A DNA stretch of 64,000 nucleotides from Tolypeutes matacus (GCA_026826555.1 JAKSZT010053881.1:6704502-6768501); one strand, 5' to 3'; positions 44,520-56,262 are shown, numbered from the stretch's first letter. Numbers and translations: made by a program. The notes: a model not told the origin generated them from the letters alone.

Positions 44520-47500
44520 CACTTCACGTGTTTTTATGTGTGTGATGGAATATTGTATATTTTTTTACAAAAGTTGTACATTACATAAAAATCATGCAGA
44601 AAGTACAGAGTTCCCATATACCCCCCCACACACAGTTTTCTCCATTATTCCCCATTATTTTTCCCCTATTATTAACACTTTGTACTAGTGTGGTTCTTTT
44701 GTTACAATTGATGAAACAATATTATAATTATACTATTAACTATCTGCCATAGTTTACATTAGGGATCACAGGTTGTGTTGTACAGTTCTATGGTTTTTTT
44801 AAATCTTAAATCTAGTAACATATACATATAACCGAAAATTTCCCCTTTTAACCACATTCAAATATGTAGCTCAGTGCTGTTAATTACATTTGTAATGTTG
44901 TCCTACCATCACCACCATCCATTACCAAAACTTTTCCATCATCCCAGTAGAAACTCTGTATCAATTAAGCATTACCTCCCCATTCCCTCCCCTACCCCGG
45001 TCCCTGGTAATCTGTATTCTAGTTTCTGACAATGCATTTGCTAATTCTAATTATTTTATATCAGTGAGGTCATACAATATTCGTTCCTTTGTTTCTGGTT
45101 TATTTCACTCAGTATGTCATAAAGGTTCATCCATGTTGTCACATGTATGAGAACTTCATTCCTTTATACAGCTGTATAATATAACATTGTATGTACATAC
45201 CACACTTTGTTTATCCATTCATTGGTTGATGGACACTTGGGTTGCTTCCATCTTTTGGCAGTTGTGAACAATGCCACTATGAAAATTGGTGTGCAAATAT
45301 CTGTTCAAGTCCCTGCTTTCAATTTTTGGGGGTATATACCTAGAAGTGAGATTTCTGGGTCATATGGTAATTCTATACTTAACTATTCCTATACTTAACA
45401 TTTTACATTTCCATCAACAAATGAGTGAGTTTCCTATTTCTCTACATTCTCTCTAACACTTGTTGTTTTCCATTTTTTAAATAGTAGCTATTGTACTGCA
45501 TGTAAAATAATATCTCATTGTGGTTTTGATTTGAATTTCCCTAATAGCTAATGATGTTGAGCAACTTTTCATATGCTTTTTGGCCATTTGTATATCCTCT
45601 TTGGAGAAATGTCTATTCAAGTCTTTTGCCTATTTTATAATTGGCTTTTTGTGTTTTTGTCATTGAGTTGTAGGATTTCTCAATATATTCTGGATATTAA
45701 ACCCTTATTGGATATATGGTTTCCAAATATTTTCCCATTCTGAACATTGTCTTTTTACTTTCATGGTGAAGTCCTTTGCTGCACAAAAGTTTTAAAAATT
45801 TTGATGAAGTCCCATTTATCTATTTTTTCTTTTTATTGCTCATGCTTTTGGTGTAATATCTAAGAAACCATTGCCTAACATGTTCTGAAGCTTCATCCCT
45901 TTGTTTTCTTCTAGGAGTTTATACTTTTGGTTATTATATTTAGGTCTTTGTTCTATTATGAGTTGATTTTTATATATGGCATGAGGTAGATTCACTTTCA
46001 TTGTTTTGCATATGTAAGTCCAGTTTTCTCAGAGCCATTTGTTGAAGAGACCATTCTTTCCTTATTTAGAGGATTTGGCACCTGTGTGAAAAACCAATTG
46101 GCCATAGATGTAAGGGATTATTTCTGAACTCTGAATTTGATTCCATTGGTCTACATTTCTGCCTTGTGCCAGTGCATGCTATTTTGATTGCTGTAGCTCT
46201 GTAGTAAGTTTTTAAATTGCTAAGTATGAGTGCTCCAATTTTGATTTCTTTTTCAAGATAGTTTTGGCTATTCAGGGCATCTTACTCTTCCATATGAATT
46301 TGATGATAGGCTTTTCCATTTCTATAAAGAAAGCTGTTGGAATTTTTTATTGGGATTGCATTGAATTTGTAAATTGCTTTGAGTAGAATTGACATCTTAA
46401 CAATATTTAGTCTTCTAATCCATGAACATTGAATGTCCTTCTATTTATTTAGGTCTTTTTAAATTTCTTCTGGCAATGTTTGTAGTTTTCCATACACAAA
46501 TTCTTTCCAACATTGGTTAAATTTTTTCCTAGATATTCTATTCCTTTAGTTGCTATTTTAATGGGAATTTTTTTCTTGATTTCTTCTTCTAATTGTTATT
46601 TGCTAGCATATAAAAATACTACTGATTTGGGGTCTTGATCCTGTACCCCGCCACTTTGCTGGTCCTGGACTTTTCTTTGTTGAGAGGTTTTTGATTACTG
46701 ATTCAATCTCTACTAGTTATTAGTCTGTTGAGATCCTCTATTTCTTCTTTTTTTTATTTTATTTATTTTTATTTTTTTTATTTTTTTATTCTTTTACTCT
46801 ATTTCTTCTTGAGTCAGTATAAGTAGTTTTTGTGTTTCTAGGAATTTGTCCATTTTGTCTAGGTTATCTAACTTTTTGGTATACAATTGTTGGTAGTATC
46901 CTCTTACAATCATTTTTATGTCTTTGGAGTCAGTAGTAATATCCCTCTTTTAATTTCTGATATTAGTTATTTAAATCCTCCTTTTTACTTTTCAATCTAA
47001 CTAAATTTCTGTCAATTTTATTGTTCTTTTCAAAGAACCAACTTTTAGTTTCATTGATTCTCTATTTTTCAATTCTCCATTTCACTTATCTCCACTCTAA
47101 TCTTTTTTATTTCCTTCCATCAGCTTACTTCTTTGGATTTAGTTTGCTCTTCTTTTTCTAGTTCCTCCAAGTGTGAGGTTAGATCTCTGATTTGAGGTCT
47201 TCTTTTTTAATGTAAGCATTTAGACCAATAAATGTCCCTCTTAGCACGGACTTTCCTGTGCTAAGTTTTGGATTGTTGTGTTTTCATTTTTTTTCACATC
47301 AAGATATTTCCTAATTTCCCTTGTGATTTCTTCTTTGACTGATTGGTTGTTTAAAAGTGTGTTGTTTTAATTTCCACAGATTTGTGAAATTTCCAGTTCT
47401 CCCTCAGTATTGATTTCTGGCTTAATTGCATTGTGACTCAGCACTTGCCAAGTTACTGCAACCCTTTAACCATTTCTCAGGGTTTTGAGGAAGGTGGCTC

Positions 47501-47604
47501 TGCACATTCTTGCTAGTTCAAAGATTCTGGCGGGGGGGAATGGAATCCTTGACCGACTTAACGCTGCCATCTTGGTCAGCTAGAAGACCACTTAGCATGT
47601 TTTT
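44520..47604 (-). mobile_element. Younger L1 LINE inserted in an older L1; 5' UTR joined to ORF2
   Basis: Antisense L1 of about 3.05 kb within a diverged TSD (CACTTCACGTGTTTTTA at 44520-44536 and CACTTAGCATGTTTTT at 47589-47604). The 3' tail is at about 44560. ORF2 is read leftwards from about 47443 to 45000 and is full of frameshifts. The 5' end (about 47444-47588) looks like a genuine L1 5' UTR start, containing CCAAGATGGC (47565-47574 antisense), a YY1-type site. ORF1 and the ORF2 endonuclease N-terminal part are absent at the junction near 47443. A tail-only insertion interrupts it at 46750-46796. Confidence 0.82.
46750..46796 (-). mobile_element. Tail-only insertion (A-rich, antisense) with 14-bp TSD
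   Basis: A 47-base T/TTTTA-rich tract lies between perfect copies of CTCTATTTCTTCTT (46736-46749 and 46797-46810). Removing the tract and one repeat restores L1 ORF2 continuity. The tract resembles the A-rich, TAAA-containing tail of a SINE or L1 without any body. Confidence 0.72.
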
Positions 47605-47880
47605 GAGGTTTATGTTGTAGCATGTATCTGTTCTCCATTCCTTTTTATTGCTAAATAATATTCCATTGTATGGCTATATCGCATTTTGTTCATCCATTCG
47701 TAAGTTGATGAATGTTTAGGTCGTTTCTACTTTGGGGCTATTATGAATAATGCTGCTGTGAACATCTGTGGACAAGCTTTTTGTGTAGGCATATGTTTTC
47801 ATCTCTTTTAGGTATATGCCTAGGAGTGTAGTTCCTAGGTCATATGGTAATTCTATATTTAACTTTTTGAGGTAAATGAG
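47589..47880 (-). mobile_element. Older L1 LINE 3' end, right part
   Basis: Antisense L1 ORF2 C-terminal sequence: 'tattgctaaataatattccattgtatggc', 'gttcatccattcgtaagttgatg', 'taggtcatatggtaattctatatttaac'. Continuous with 44190-44519. Confidence 0.8.
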
Positions 47881-47884
47881 ATAT

Positions 47885-48635
47885 AATTTTTGCATCATAT
47901 CCTACACTAGAATAAAATCAGGACTAAGTTCTGTAGTTCACTTTTTGATAAAATTTAACACAACAGTTTAATTTGTCCAAGTTTTCTTCATTATCAGGAA
48001 TATCCATTGAACTTGGAATTTTATAAAATTCATTCATAGTTGTTTGCAAAGTACTGTTAAGGCACTACTAAATCCTTTTAAATTTTGGCAAGTTTGAAAG
48101 TCTTGGTTAACAAATATAGAAAGTGTTTCTGAAGGCTGATTAGCTCTTTGCACATTTTTTGTTCCCTGTCCTTAGGGTACTGGATAGCACTTACTGATGC
48201 CATACTTCTCTTTTGTACATTTTTTCTTCTTTTTCTTGGGGGGAGAGGTATCATATCCCCTTATTCTAGATGTATGTAAGTGCTTATTAGCCTCTGTCTG
48301 AAAAATAAGGACTCCATTCACTTAAAGGATTTTATAGACTTTGTTCATTTCCCTGTGGAAGGAGTTACCTTCAAAAAGAGAAACAATCTTTTAGGCACAG
48401 CTCTTTTGTCTGGGGTGGAGTTGGAGGGACCATCTTAATAGATAGTATATTTTATCTTCTTGGATCTATTTAGAGTTCTCTTAATTCATTATCACCAGCA
48501 GACTTGGGAGAAATTTCCCTTAACCCTTTCTCTTCACATCCTTGGCAAATTTCCCTTTTCCCCTTCATTTAAAAGTGAGTCTTTTTGTTTAATGAGGTGT
48601 TCTTCTGGCACACAAATGACAAACTTCTGGCATCA
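47885..48635. other. Presumed intronic sequence, unassigned
   Basis: No recognised repeat or exon. Confidence 0.4.
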
Positions 48636-48639
48636 TTTA

Positions 48640-48975
48640 ACCTTTATTTTTTAAAATTGTGGTAACATATGTATAACAAAATTTTCCATTTAACCACTTT
48701 CATATGCAAAATTCTGTGATATTAAGTGCATTCACAGTATTGTGCTACCTATACCACCATCCCTTACCAAAACTTTTTCATCACTCCAGCCAGAAACTTT
48801 ATTCATTAACCAGTAATTCCCTACCTCCTCCTCCCACCCTCAGCCTCTGGTAACCTCTAATGTACCTTCTGTCTCTATGTATTTCCTTATTCTAGGTTTT
48901 TCATATAAGTGAAATCACAAAATATTTGACTTTTTGGGTCTGGCTTATTTCACTCATTACCCTTCATTCTTACAG
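48640..48975 (-). mobile_element. L1 LINE 3' fragment, antisense
   Basis: 'aaattgtggtaacatatgtataacaaaattttccatttaacc', 'ccttaccaaaactttttcatc', 'tctatgtatttccttattctagg', 'gtctggcttatttcactca': an old L1 3' end. Confidence 0.82.
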
Positions 48976-50180
48976 ATGTTCTAAATAAACAGCAAGCTGT
49001 AGCTTTAGGGAGCCCTGGAAGAACTCACTGACCACAAAAAGAAAAGACTGTAAATATACTTACAGACACAGGCAAATGTATAGAAAACTTCTGAACCATT
49101 TCCTTCATACAGCTTTATCTGTTAGACAAATGCGAATACAGATGCAAATATATACATAAACAGATGTACTGCAGGCAAAACACAAAGTAACTTAAGATTT
49201 CTGTGGGTGTTACAGTATAATTTTTAAAAAGTTAAACAAGATTCTTACACAAATATAGAATGAACAAATGCCAAAGATTTATTCAACATATTAATGGGGC
49301 AGCCAGCAGGATGGCAAGGCTGTTCAAAGAGCATTCAAGGAATTATTTGAAAAAAGAATTTTAGAATAAGATTGCTAGATTAGATACAATTTAGGTAATT
49401 TCCCAACCTGATGTCCTTGAGGGCAATAAAACCACGATGTTTTGGGTTATATTTTCTACTGGACAAAAATCTGCATATGTGGCCTTTAATCAATAGTAGA
49501 TAGCAAACCAAAGAAAAGCATAGTTTCCTAAGTAAAAATTATTCTCGATGGGCCAATTAAATAATTCTCAAGTATTACATTGAAAAGATATGCCTTTCCT
49601 GTGCCTCATTTCCAAATTTTGGATACCTTTTTCTTTAATGTACACTTGGTCAAGCTAAACTTTTCAGAGTTTTGATTTTTTTTTTTTTTTTCTCAGTAAT
49701 ATAATAGACATTTAGCCATAGAATGTGTCAAATGCGAAACACTGGCCATGGAAGTCCTCAGACTTAAACCATGAGACAGAAACTTTGGTTTCTACAGTTG
49801 ACTTCCTTTCCTGCAAGACCCTATGTCACTCAGATATCAAAATACCTCTGTAATATAACTCTGGGCAGGAGGGGAGGGAAATCCTGTTTCAACCTGAACT
49901 CTGAGTTCAATCAAGTTTTAGGACCCAAACTGCTCTCTAAGCTCACACTTTGGCTGACAAGTTATGTAAACCCAAGAGAATGAGTGTCCTTTCAACTAGA
50001 ACATTGAAGAACCCCCAAATGCCTTATCTCAGTAAGAAATCCAAGAGTCCAAAAGGGAATTACAAAGGATCCCAATAGTGCATATGCCATGAATTTCATT
50101 GATCCGGAGGTTGCCAATAGCTCAGCTTCTCTTGAGTTGAGCAAGTCACCAAGGGACCTCCAAGAACCTTTAGAGGTTTA
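48976..50180. other. Presumed intronic sequence, unassigned
   Basis: No recognised repeat or exon. A T17 run lies at about 49677-49691. The 70-codon frame at 49771 has no recognised domain. Confidence 0.4.
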
Positions 50181-50184
50181 AAGA

Positions 50185-50390
50185 TTGGCAAACTATTGCC
50201 CACTGCAGCTTTAATCTGGCCCACAGCCTGTTTTTGCACAGCCTTTGAACTGAGAATGGTTTTTACAGTTTTAAAGGGTTGTTAAAAAAATCAAATTAAA
50301 AATATGGAACATACACAATATGAGATATACAAAGCCAAAAATATTTACTATCTCTTCTTTTATAGAAAAAGCTTACTGATCCCTGCATTG
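50185..50390 (+). mobile_element. hAT-type nonautonomous DNA transposon
   Basis: Left 'agattggcaaactattgcccactgc', 'aatctggcccacagcctgtttttgcac'. Right 'aaaaatatttactatctcttc', 'tatagaaaaagcttactgatccctgc'. These match the ends of an abundant mammalian hAT family (AGCAAACTTTTTCTGTA-type terminus). The interior is shortened. Confidence 0.65.
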
Positions 50391-50403
50391 AGAGCTCTTG
50401 ACA

Positions 50404-50517
50404 GGGGGGTGGATGTGGCTCAAATGGTTGGGCGTCCGTCTCCCATATGGAGGGACCTGGGTTCGATCCCCAGGACCTCCCGGTAAAAAAATAAATAAAT
50501 AAATAAATAAATAAAAA
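50404..50517 (+). mobile_element. DAS SINE (short form) with TSD
   Basis: Head 'gtggatgtggctcaaatgg' (A box), 'cccatatggagggacctggg', B box GGTTCGATCCCC, then AGGACCTCCCGG and (AAAT)n tail. TSD AGAGCTCTTGACA at 50391-50403 and 50518-50530, perfect. Very similar to 56166-56262, indicating a young copy. Confidence 0.95.
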
Positions 50518-50624
50518 AGAGCTCTTGACAAATCAAGTTCTTAGCATGTATCAAAATTTTATACCAAACTTGCTCTGAGGAAAAAGGCCTCTCTTGCAGG
50601 CTAATTCAAAGATTTGCTCATGGT

Positions 50625-50745
50625 AGGGACATTTTTTTTAGGAAAAGAAAAGGGTTAGATAATCATTATTAGATTTGAATAAAAGGAAAGAATATTTGGT
50701 TAAAGATCACTAAATTCTTGTTTGACAGCTGACAGTCAACTGGGT
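50625..50745 (+). repeat. Unnamed repeat, copy B
   Basis: Counterpart of 36043-36190: 'ggtagggacatttttttta', 'gggttagataatcattattag', 'tgacagctgacagtcaactggg'. Confidence 0.55.
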
Positions 50746-50769
50746 AGGTGATAACATTCTCCAGAACAA

Positions 50770-52090
50770 TTCTTGTGTGTTTTTTTTTTAAATATACTTT
50801 TTTATTTTTATTTTTTAAAGATACTTAGATTACATAAGTGTTACATAAAAAATACAGGGGATTCCCATATGCTCCGCTCCCTAGCCCTCCCACATTTTCC
50901 CACATTAACAACATCCTTTATTAGTGTGGTACATTTGTTACAATTGATGAACACATTTTGGAGCATTGCCACTAACCGTGGATTGAAGTTTACATTGTAG
51001 TTTACACTCTCTCCTGCACAATTTTTTAAGTTATGACAAGATATATAAAGCCTTGTATCTGTCATTGCAGTGTCATTCAGGACAATTCCCAAGTCTCAAA
51101 AATGTCCCCATATTACACCTGTTTTTCCCTCTCCCTCCCCTCAGAACCTCCAGTGGCCACTGCCTCCACAACAATGATAAAATTTCTTCCATCATTCATT
51201 CCCCAATCCTGAGGATTCTGGGATGGTGATGCCCAGTCCACCTCTAATTGAGAGGGCCTTAAATCCCATAGGGCAGATGTATGGGACTCTCTTGCTTGCA
51301 GTTGCAGACTCTCTGTTCCTTGGGATGGTCATTGTCCATCATCATCTCCTTGTTAGTTTTCCTGGACTGGAGAGTAGGTGTTGCAACTCTGTTGAGATTC
51401 AGGGCCCAACTGGCACATGGACAGCCCAAAGATTTAAGTCTCTTGGACATATGCTGATCAACTCTAGCACTAACTATAGGTTCAAATAGAAGGGGCAGAA
51501 GAGCCATGTGTAGGGAAACCACAACTGAGTCAACTCTGACACACTGGGGATCATAAATTCCCAAGTAGGGCCCACTGGCAGGGCACCAAACTCCTGAGCT
51601 GTCTGCTCTGCCTATAGTGTCTGCATGTCTCCACTATTTGAGGCAATATTTACTTTGGCAGTCAATGAGCTCCTGCAGAGATGTGCATAAGCATAACCTC
51701 TGGAATGACCTCTGGACTCACTTTGAAGTCTCTTAGCCATATAAACTCATTTGTCTTTACCCTTTCCCCCTTTTAGTCAACATCTTTTTCTGGTTGCATT
51801 GCTAGTTGGTACTTGGTAGTAATTCCTTGGTGCTAGGGAGGCTCATCCTGGGAGTCATGTCCCATGCTGCGGGGAAGGTAATGCATTTATATGCTGAGTT
51901 TGGCTTAGAGAGTGGCCACATTTGAACAACAAGGAAGCTCTCAGGAGGTAACTCTTAGGCAACCTATTATACTAGACTAAGTTTCAATTTCAAAAGTAAA
52001 GGTTCATAAGTACAGTCATCAATATCAAGTGTCCATCAATGGTCCATCCTCCTTCACTAGTCACTGCCCCTGTACTCAGGGGATTTTGAA
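50770..52090 (-). mobile_element. L1-family 3' region, antisense, with an unusually long tail
   Basis: The T-rich start (tail) and first 500 bases match, inverted, the tail insertion at 41.07-41.82 kb ('gattacataagtgttacataaaaa', 'gttacaattgatgaac', 'gggatggtgatgcccag'). Colinear sequence continues to about 52.09 kb ('gggaggctcatcctgggagtcatgtcccatgctgc', 'gagagtggccacatttgaacaac'), which looks like repeat DNA but has no ORF2 similarity seen here. The right boundary is uncertain. Confidence 0.6.
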
Positions 52091-52099
52091 TTCTGTGAT

Positions 52100-53755
52100 G
52101 AGGTATTTAAATATACACATTTATCTGGAAACATCTTAGTGGTTTGTGAGAGGTATGAGAGACACTGCAGAAATAAGAGTATCTTTTCAGATCCCACTAA
52201 TATTTTATAAAGGCTGGTATATATGATAATCAATAGAGAAAAAATATAATTCTCTATAAATGAATTAGGGATTAAAGAAATTGTGAGAAAATTTATTCCA
52301 AGTGCATTTTTGCATCAGGAATTATAGTGAGAGAGAGAGAGATTAGTGTTTACATCTTGATTCTGCATCTTACAGTAAAATCTTTGGCAGCCTTTATCTA
52401 CTGCGTTTGCTTTGTCTACTAAGGAGGAATGAACATCTTTAATCTTTAGGGTTCTTGCAGGCATTTATAAGATTGGGCTGGACACAATGGGGGATTCATT
52501 TTAATTTAATATAATTACTGATCTGTTAGGGCTTTAAGTCTGCCATTTTATCTGTTTTCTGCATTTTTTATTTCCAAATTGCTACCTTCAGGTGGAGACC
52601 TTGGATTTTTTTTTTTTTTTAATTCCATTTTGATTTATCTATTAGCCATCCAATTGGAGATGTCAAGTAGGCAGCTGGATAGTTAAGTCTGGAATTTAGG
52701 GTAGAGACTTTTTATTGCCTTTTACATCCTTCAGTAGTTTCATAAGAAAAGATGCATAAAATTAAATTTTCTGAGTTCTTCAATATCTGAAATATATTCT
52801 TTATTCTAGTCTTTTTTCCTCATACTGAATGGTGAAGCTTGGAAAGCTGTTTGGGAGCTCTGTGTGAATTGTGGAACTTTTCCACTGAAGGGTTTCAGAA
52901 TAGGATGATCAGGTGGTGAGCTGCTGAGTTGCATTTTGTTGGATGACTTCCACCTGGATGTCATTGTTACAGAATTACACCACCTAACATCTTATTGCTT
53001 TTCAAGACCATACCTGATTCATCTTTATCCCCTATGCAATTCAAAAGTGTATGTGTGTGTATGATAATGTATTGATTGGTCACATACATGTGCATCTCTG
53101 TGTTATAAATGTAAAAGTGCCAAGGAAGTAGGACTTGTCTAATATATTATGGTCAGAAATGGAGTTGGGTCTAGAACCTTGGACCTCCCACCTGAGGTTC
53201 TTCCTACAACTAGTGCTCCTAAGACTTTTCATCAGAGCCTTCCTTAGGGCAGAAGAAATTTTTCTGCGTATCTCATGGATGTGGGGGTAGAACTGGAAGC
53301 ATTCTGCTCAAAGGAATACATTTTGTTTAATATCTTACATTTTAACTTCAAAATGCACCTAAATTTTGCCTTTGACTCTGTATCCTCATTGGTTTCAATA
53401 TAAAACTTCTTTTCAATCCAAAATCTTTTAATAAAATCGGTAAATCAGGAAAATATGGCGTATGTATCCTGTGACTTCTCATCCCCCCTGCCTGGCCCAT
53501 GTTCATCTACCCCAGCATGAGAAGCTCAGCCCCATGTCAATAAGGAGTTCATCTGTAGTTCAAATAGTGTCAGATCCCATGCTCTTCCTTCCCCTAAATA
53601 GTGGTGTAAATAAGACAGGAGATTATTTCCCTGTCATATTAATCTGAACATAGTCATTGTGGATCTATGACAAAGACTAATCCTCCTTGTGTCTTGATAC
53701 GCCACCAATGCTAAAGCATAGCCCTCACTTACCTGATTGAGAACAGTAATACTAT
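52100..53755. other. Presumed intronic sequence with minor old repeat pieces
   Basis: A possible antisense L1 ORF2 scrap lies at 52495-52575 ('ctgatctgttagggctttaagtctgcc'). An L2-like antisense piece lies at 52640-52715 ('ttggagatgtcaagtaggcagctggat'). The remainder is unassigned. Confidence 0.4.
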
Positions 53756-53760
53756 GCCTG

Positions 53761-53953
53761 TTTTTTTTTTTTTTTTTTTTTTAAAGATTTTATTTATTTA
53801 TTCATTTATCCCCCCCTTGCTGCTTGTGCTCGCTGGGTCAGCCAACCACGCCGTGCGGGCGGGCCTGCCCTCACCAGGAGGCCCCGGGAACCGAACCCAG
53901 GGCCTCCCATATGGTAAACGGGAGCCCTACTGATTGAGCCACAGCCGCTTCCC
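53761..53953 (-). mobile_element. DAS SINE, extended-body form, with TSD
   Basis: T22 tail, antisense body ('gctgcttgtgctcgctgggtcagcc', 'gggcgggcctgccctcacc') and antisense head ('gattgagccacagccgcttccc'). TSD AATACTATGCCTG at 53748-53760 and 53954-53966. Same subfamily as 13376 and 61836. Confidence 0.95.
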
Positions 53954-53969
53954 AATACTATGCCTGTTA

Positions 53970-54945
53970 ACAGCTCAAAAGTGAGGAGGGAGGGCACACT
54001 GAGGGCAAGCTTCTCTCCTTTAAGGTCACAACTCGAGAGTTGGACATATCTTTTCTTGTTTATATTCCATTGAATAGAACTATAAATCACATGGCCATAC
54101 CTGCCTGCAAGGGGGCTAAAAAAATGTGCTTATCTGTTTTTATGTAAAAAGTGAAAGAATGGATATTTGTACACCGCAAGTGATCTTTCCTGCATGATGC
54201 TGCTAGGTTTACAAAGAATACGGGACATATTTACTGGCATGGGAGACCCAACACAAAGGACCTTTCAGTAACTACTCCTGGAGATCATATGACTCAGCTT
54301 CCAGGAATTCTCCCTTAAGGGGACATGGGCAGCCCTGCAGATTTCAACTGGTTTCCTCAGCCATAGCTTCCGACCCTCCTATAGACCCCAGAAAGACAGA
54401 TGTTTTCTAAGGATGGCAGCAATCAGAAGGGCAGCCTTTCCATAAGTGGTGCCACCTCCACCCCAGCAGGTCTAACTACCAGTAAAGTATGGGGTAGGGA
54501 TGGGCCCTTGTTCTTAAAGAACTGTTCAGTAGTCCTAATCCTTACTGCTCTTAGCTATGAAGCTTTCCTTAAAACTTGGGTCATGCTCCACAGATGCTAG
54601 GTGCTGAGTAAGTGCCAGGATTCAGTTACTCTTGGTGAGGGAAACAAGCAGATTTGCACATCTGAGACCTCTGCATTTCCAGACATCCAATTCAAGAAGT
54701 GGGACAGGTTGGCATCTTCATAGGACTTTCAATGTAGCCATACAACACGGGCAGGTAACACATGAAGTTAGAGAGTTGATTTGGAGAAACCTACCTAACT
54801 TGAAGCAAGGGAAGAAATTTCAAGTGCTTTAAAGAGAACAACCATGATTAATTTGTGAGTGATCTTGGGCTTTTCCCAAGAATAGTAGATATAGGATCTA
54901 GAGACTTCCCAGGAGAGAAGCCTATTTAATACTTTTTTTATAAAA
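53970..54945. other. Presumed intronic sequence, unassigned
   Basis: No recognised repeat or exon. Frames at 54400-54600 and 54632-54832 have no recognised domain. Confidence 0.4.
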
Positions 54946-54954
54946 TAATGAGAT

Positions 54955-55115
54955 TGATAATTTTCACATTTTACTGCCAGGCACTTTTCTAAATTAAATA
55001 CATAATTTAGAGGGGTTAAATAACCTGCCCAAGATTACCAAATAGCAGCCACATAGATATATTTCAAACCTAGGTCTTTTTGGCTGTGAAATCTGCATTG
55101 TAACCACTGCATTAC
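54955..55115 (-). repeat. MIR SINE
   Basis: Antisense MIR: 'gccaggcacttttctaaat', 'ggggttaaataacctgcccaagattacc', 'ttcaaacctaggtctttttgg', 'attgtaaccactgcattac'. Confidence 0.8.
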
Positions 55116-56116
55116 ATTGCCAAAAGGGTGAGTAGAGATGACTTATTTTTATTTTTATTTTTTAGATTAATGTGGCTGCTAATGACTAAACTTAAAGTTC
55201 TGGGAATGCAGATGTTCAATGAGGTAATATATACATATAAGTTAGTAGCAGGAATACTTTTTTGTTACTTTTACTGTTGGCGTGTGTTGTTTTGGACTAA
55301 GAACTTAATTTCATCCTAAATGTGCAAAACAATTGTAGTGACTTGCACAAATTACCTTTGTGTTTTGTATAAAAATGTTAATACTATAATGTTGGTGCTC
55401 CAAGTAGGAGCATATCGCATCCTTTACGAATGGTTTACCTAACCCTGTAGATGTAGTCAGTAGTAGCCATTCTGGTTTAAAAGATGGTTAGTGTGATATC
55501 AGTCTTTTTCTTCAAAATTTTCAGAGAGCCCTATTCTTCAATAGAAGGGAAAAAATTTTAGACCCAAACTGGTGCCACCACAAAGGACCATGTCTCTTTA
55601 AAATACTTTATAAGCAAAACCAAACACGTTTTAGATGAGGTGATGAGGTGTGTTATTAATGTTAAGCAGCAGACATGTATTTATAGAGAATCTCAGAAAG
55701 GTAAATGTTACATCTTTACATTTTCTCAGCTGAACTGAGATTTTTTAAAAATTGAAATATACCATGCTTTTCAAAAGCCCCCTTGTATCATATCCAAATA
55801 AGAGCAGAATAGGTCCCTTATATGAGGAAACCACAAATCTTGAAAACAGTGGTTTTCTTTGATGCTTTTTGGCCACACTACTGTTTGGTTTAACTAGCAT
55901 TTCTGGTAATGGAATTGCTTGAGTCTCAGAATTAGTTTGCTTAGAATTTTTGTTTCTGCCAAACCTCTTCCTGTTGACATATTCAAACGGAATCAAAATT
56001 ATTTGTGTGACATCATCAGCAGTGTAAGCACAGCATTTGAAAAAGTCTAAGGCTCTGATATATTAATTAATGTATTTGAGTGTGTTTACTTGGAAACCTG
56101 GAATGAAGCCTGTTTT
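55116..56116. other. Presumed intronic sequence, unassigned
   Basis: No recognised repeat. An 83-codon antisense frame (55745-55996) has no recognised domain or splice context. Confidence 0.4.
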
Positions 56117-56129
56117 AAAATATATTTGT

Positions 56130-56262
56130 AAAAAAAAAAAAAAAGAAAGAAAAAAAAAAGGGGGGGGTCGGATGTGGCTCAACTGGTTGGGCGTCCTTCT
56201 CCCATATGGAGGGACCCGGGTTCGATCCCCAGGACCTCCCAGTGGAAAAAAAAAAAAAAAAG
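56130..56262 (+). mobile_element. DAS SINE (short form) with an A-rich 5' leader inside its TSD
   Basis: SINE head to tail at 56166-56262: 'cggatgtggctcaactgg', 'ggttcgatccccagg', 'acctccc', poly(A). TSD AAAATATATTTGT at 56117-56129 and 56263-56275. Between the left TSD and the head is a roughly 36-base A/AAAG tract ending in G8. This may be the tail of a lost left monomer or a 5' addition. Confidence 0.9.

Noticed and set aside
50404..50475. Possible functional tRNA gene (A and B boxes, about 72 bp)
   Set aside because: Followed by a SINE body and A-rich tail, and flanked by a TSD: a DAS SINE, not a tRNA gene. The same applies to the other DAS heads.
51223..51564. Overlapping frames of 88 and 101 codons on opposite strands
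   Set aside because: Within the L1-family 3' region. No conserved protein features.
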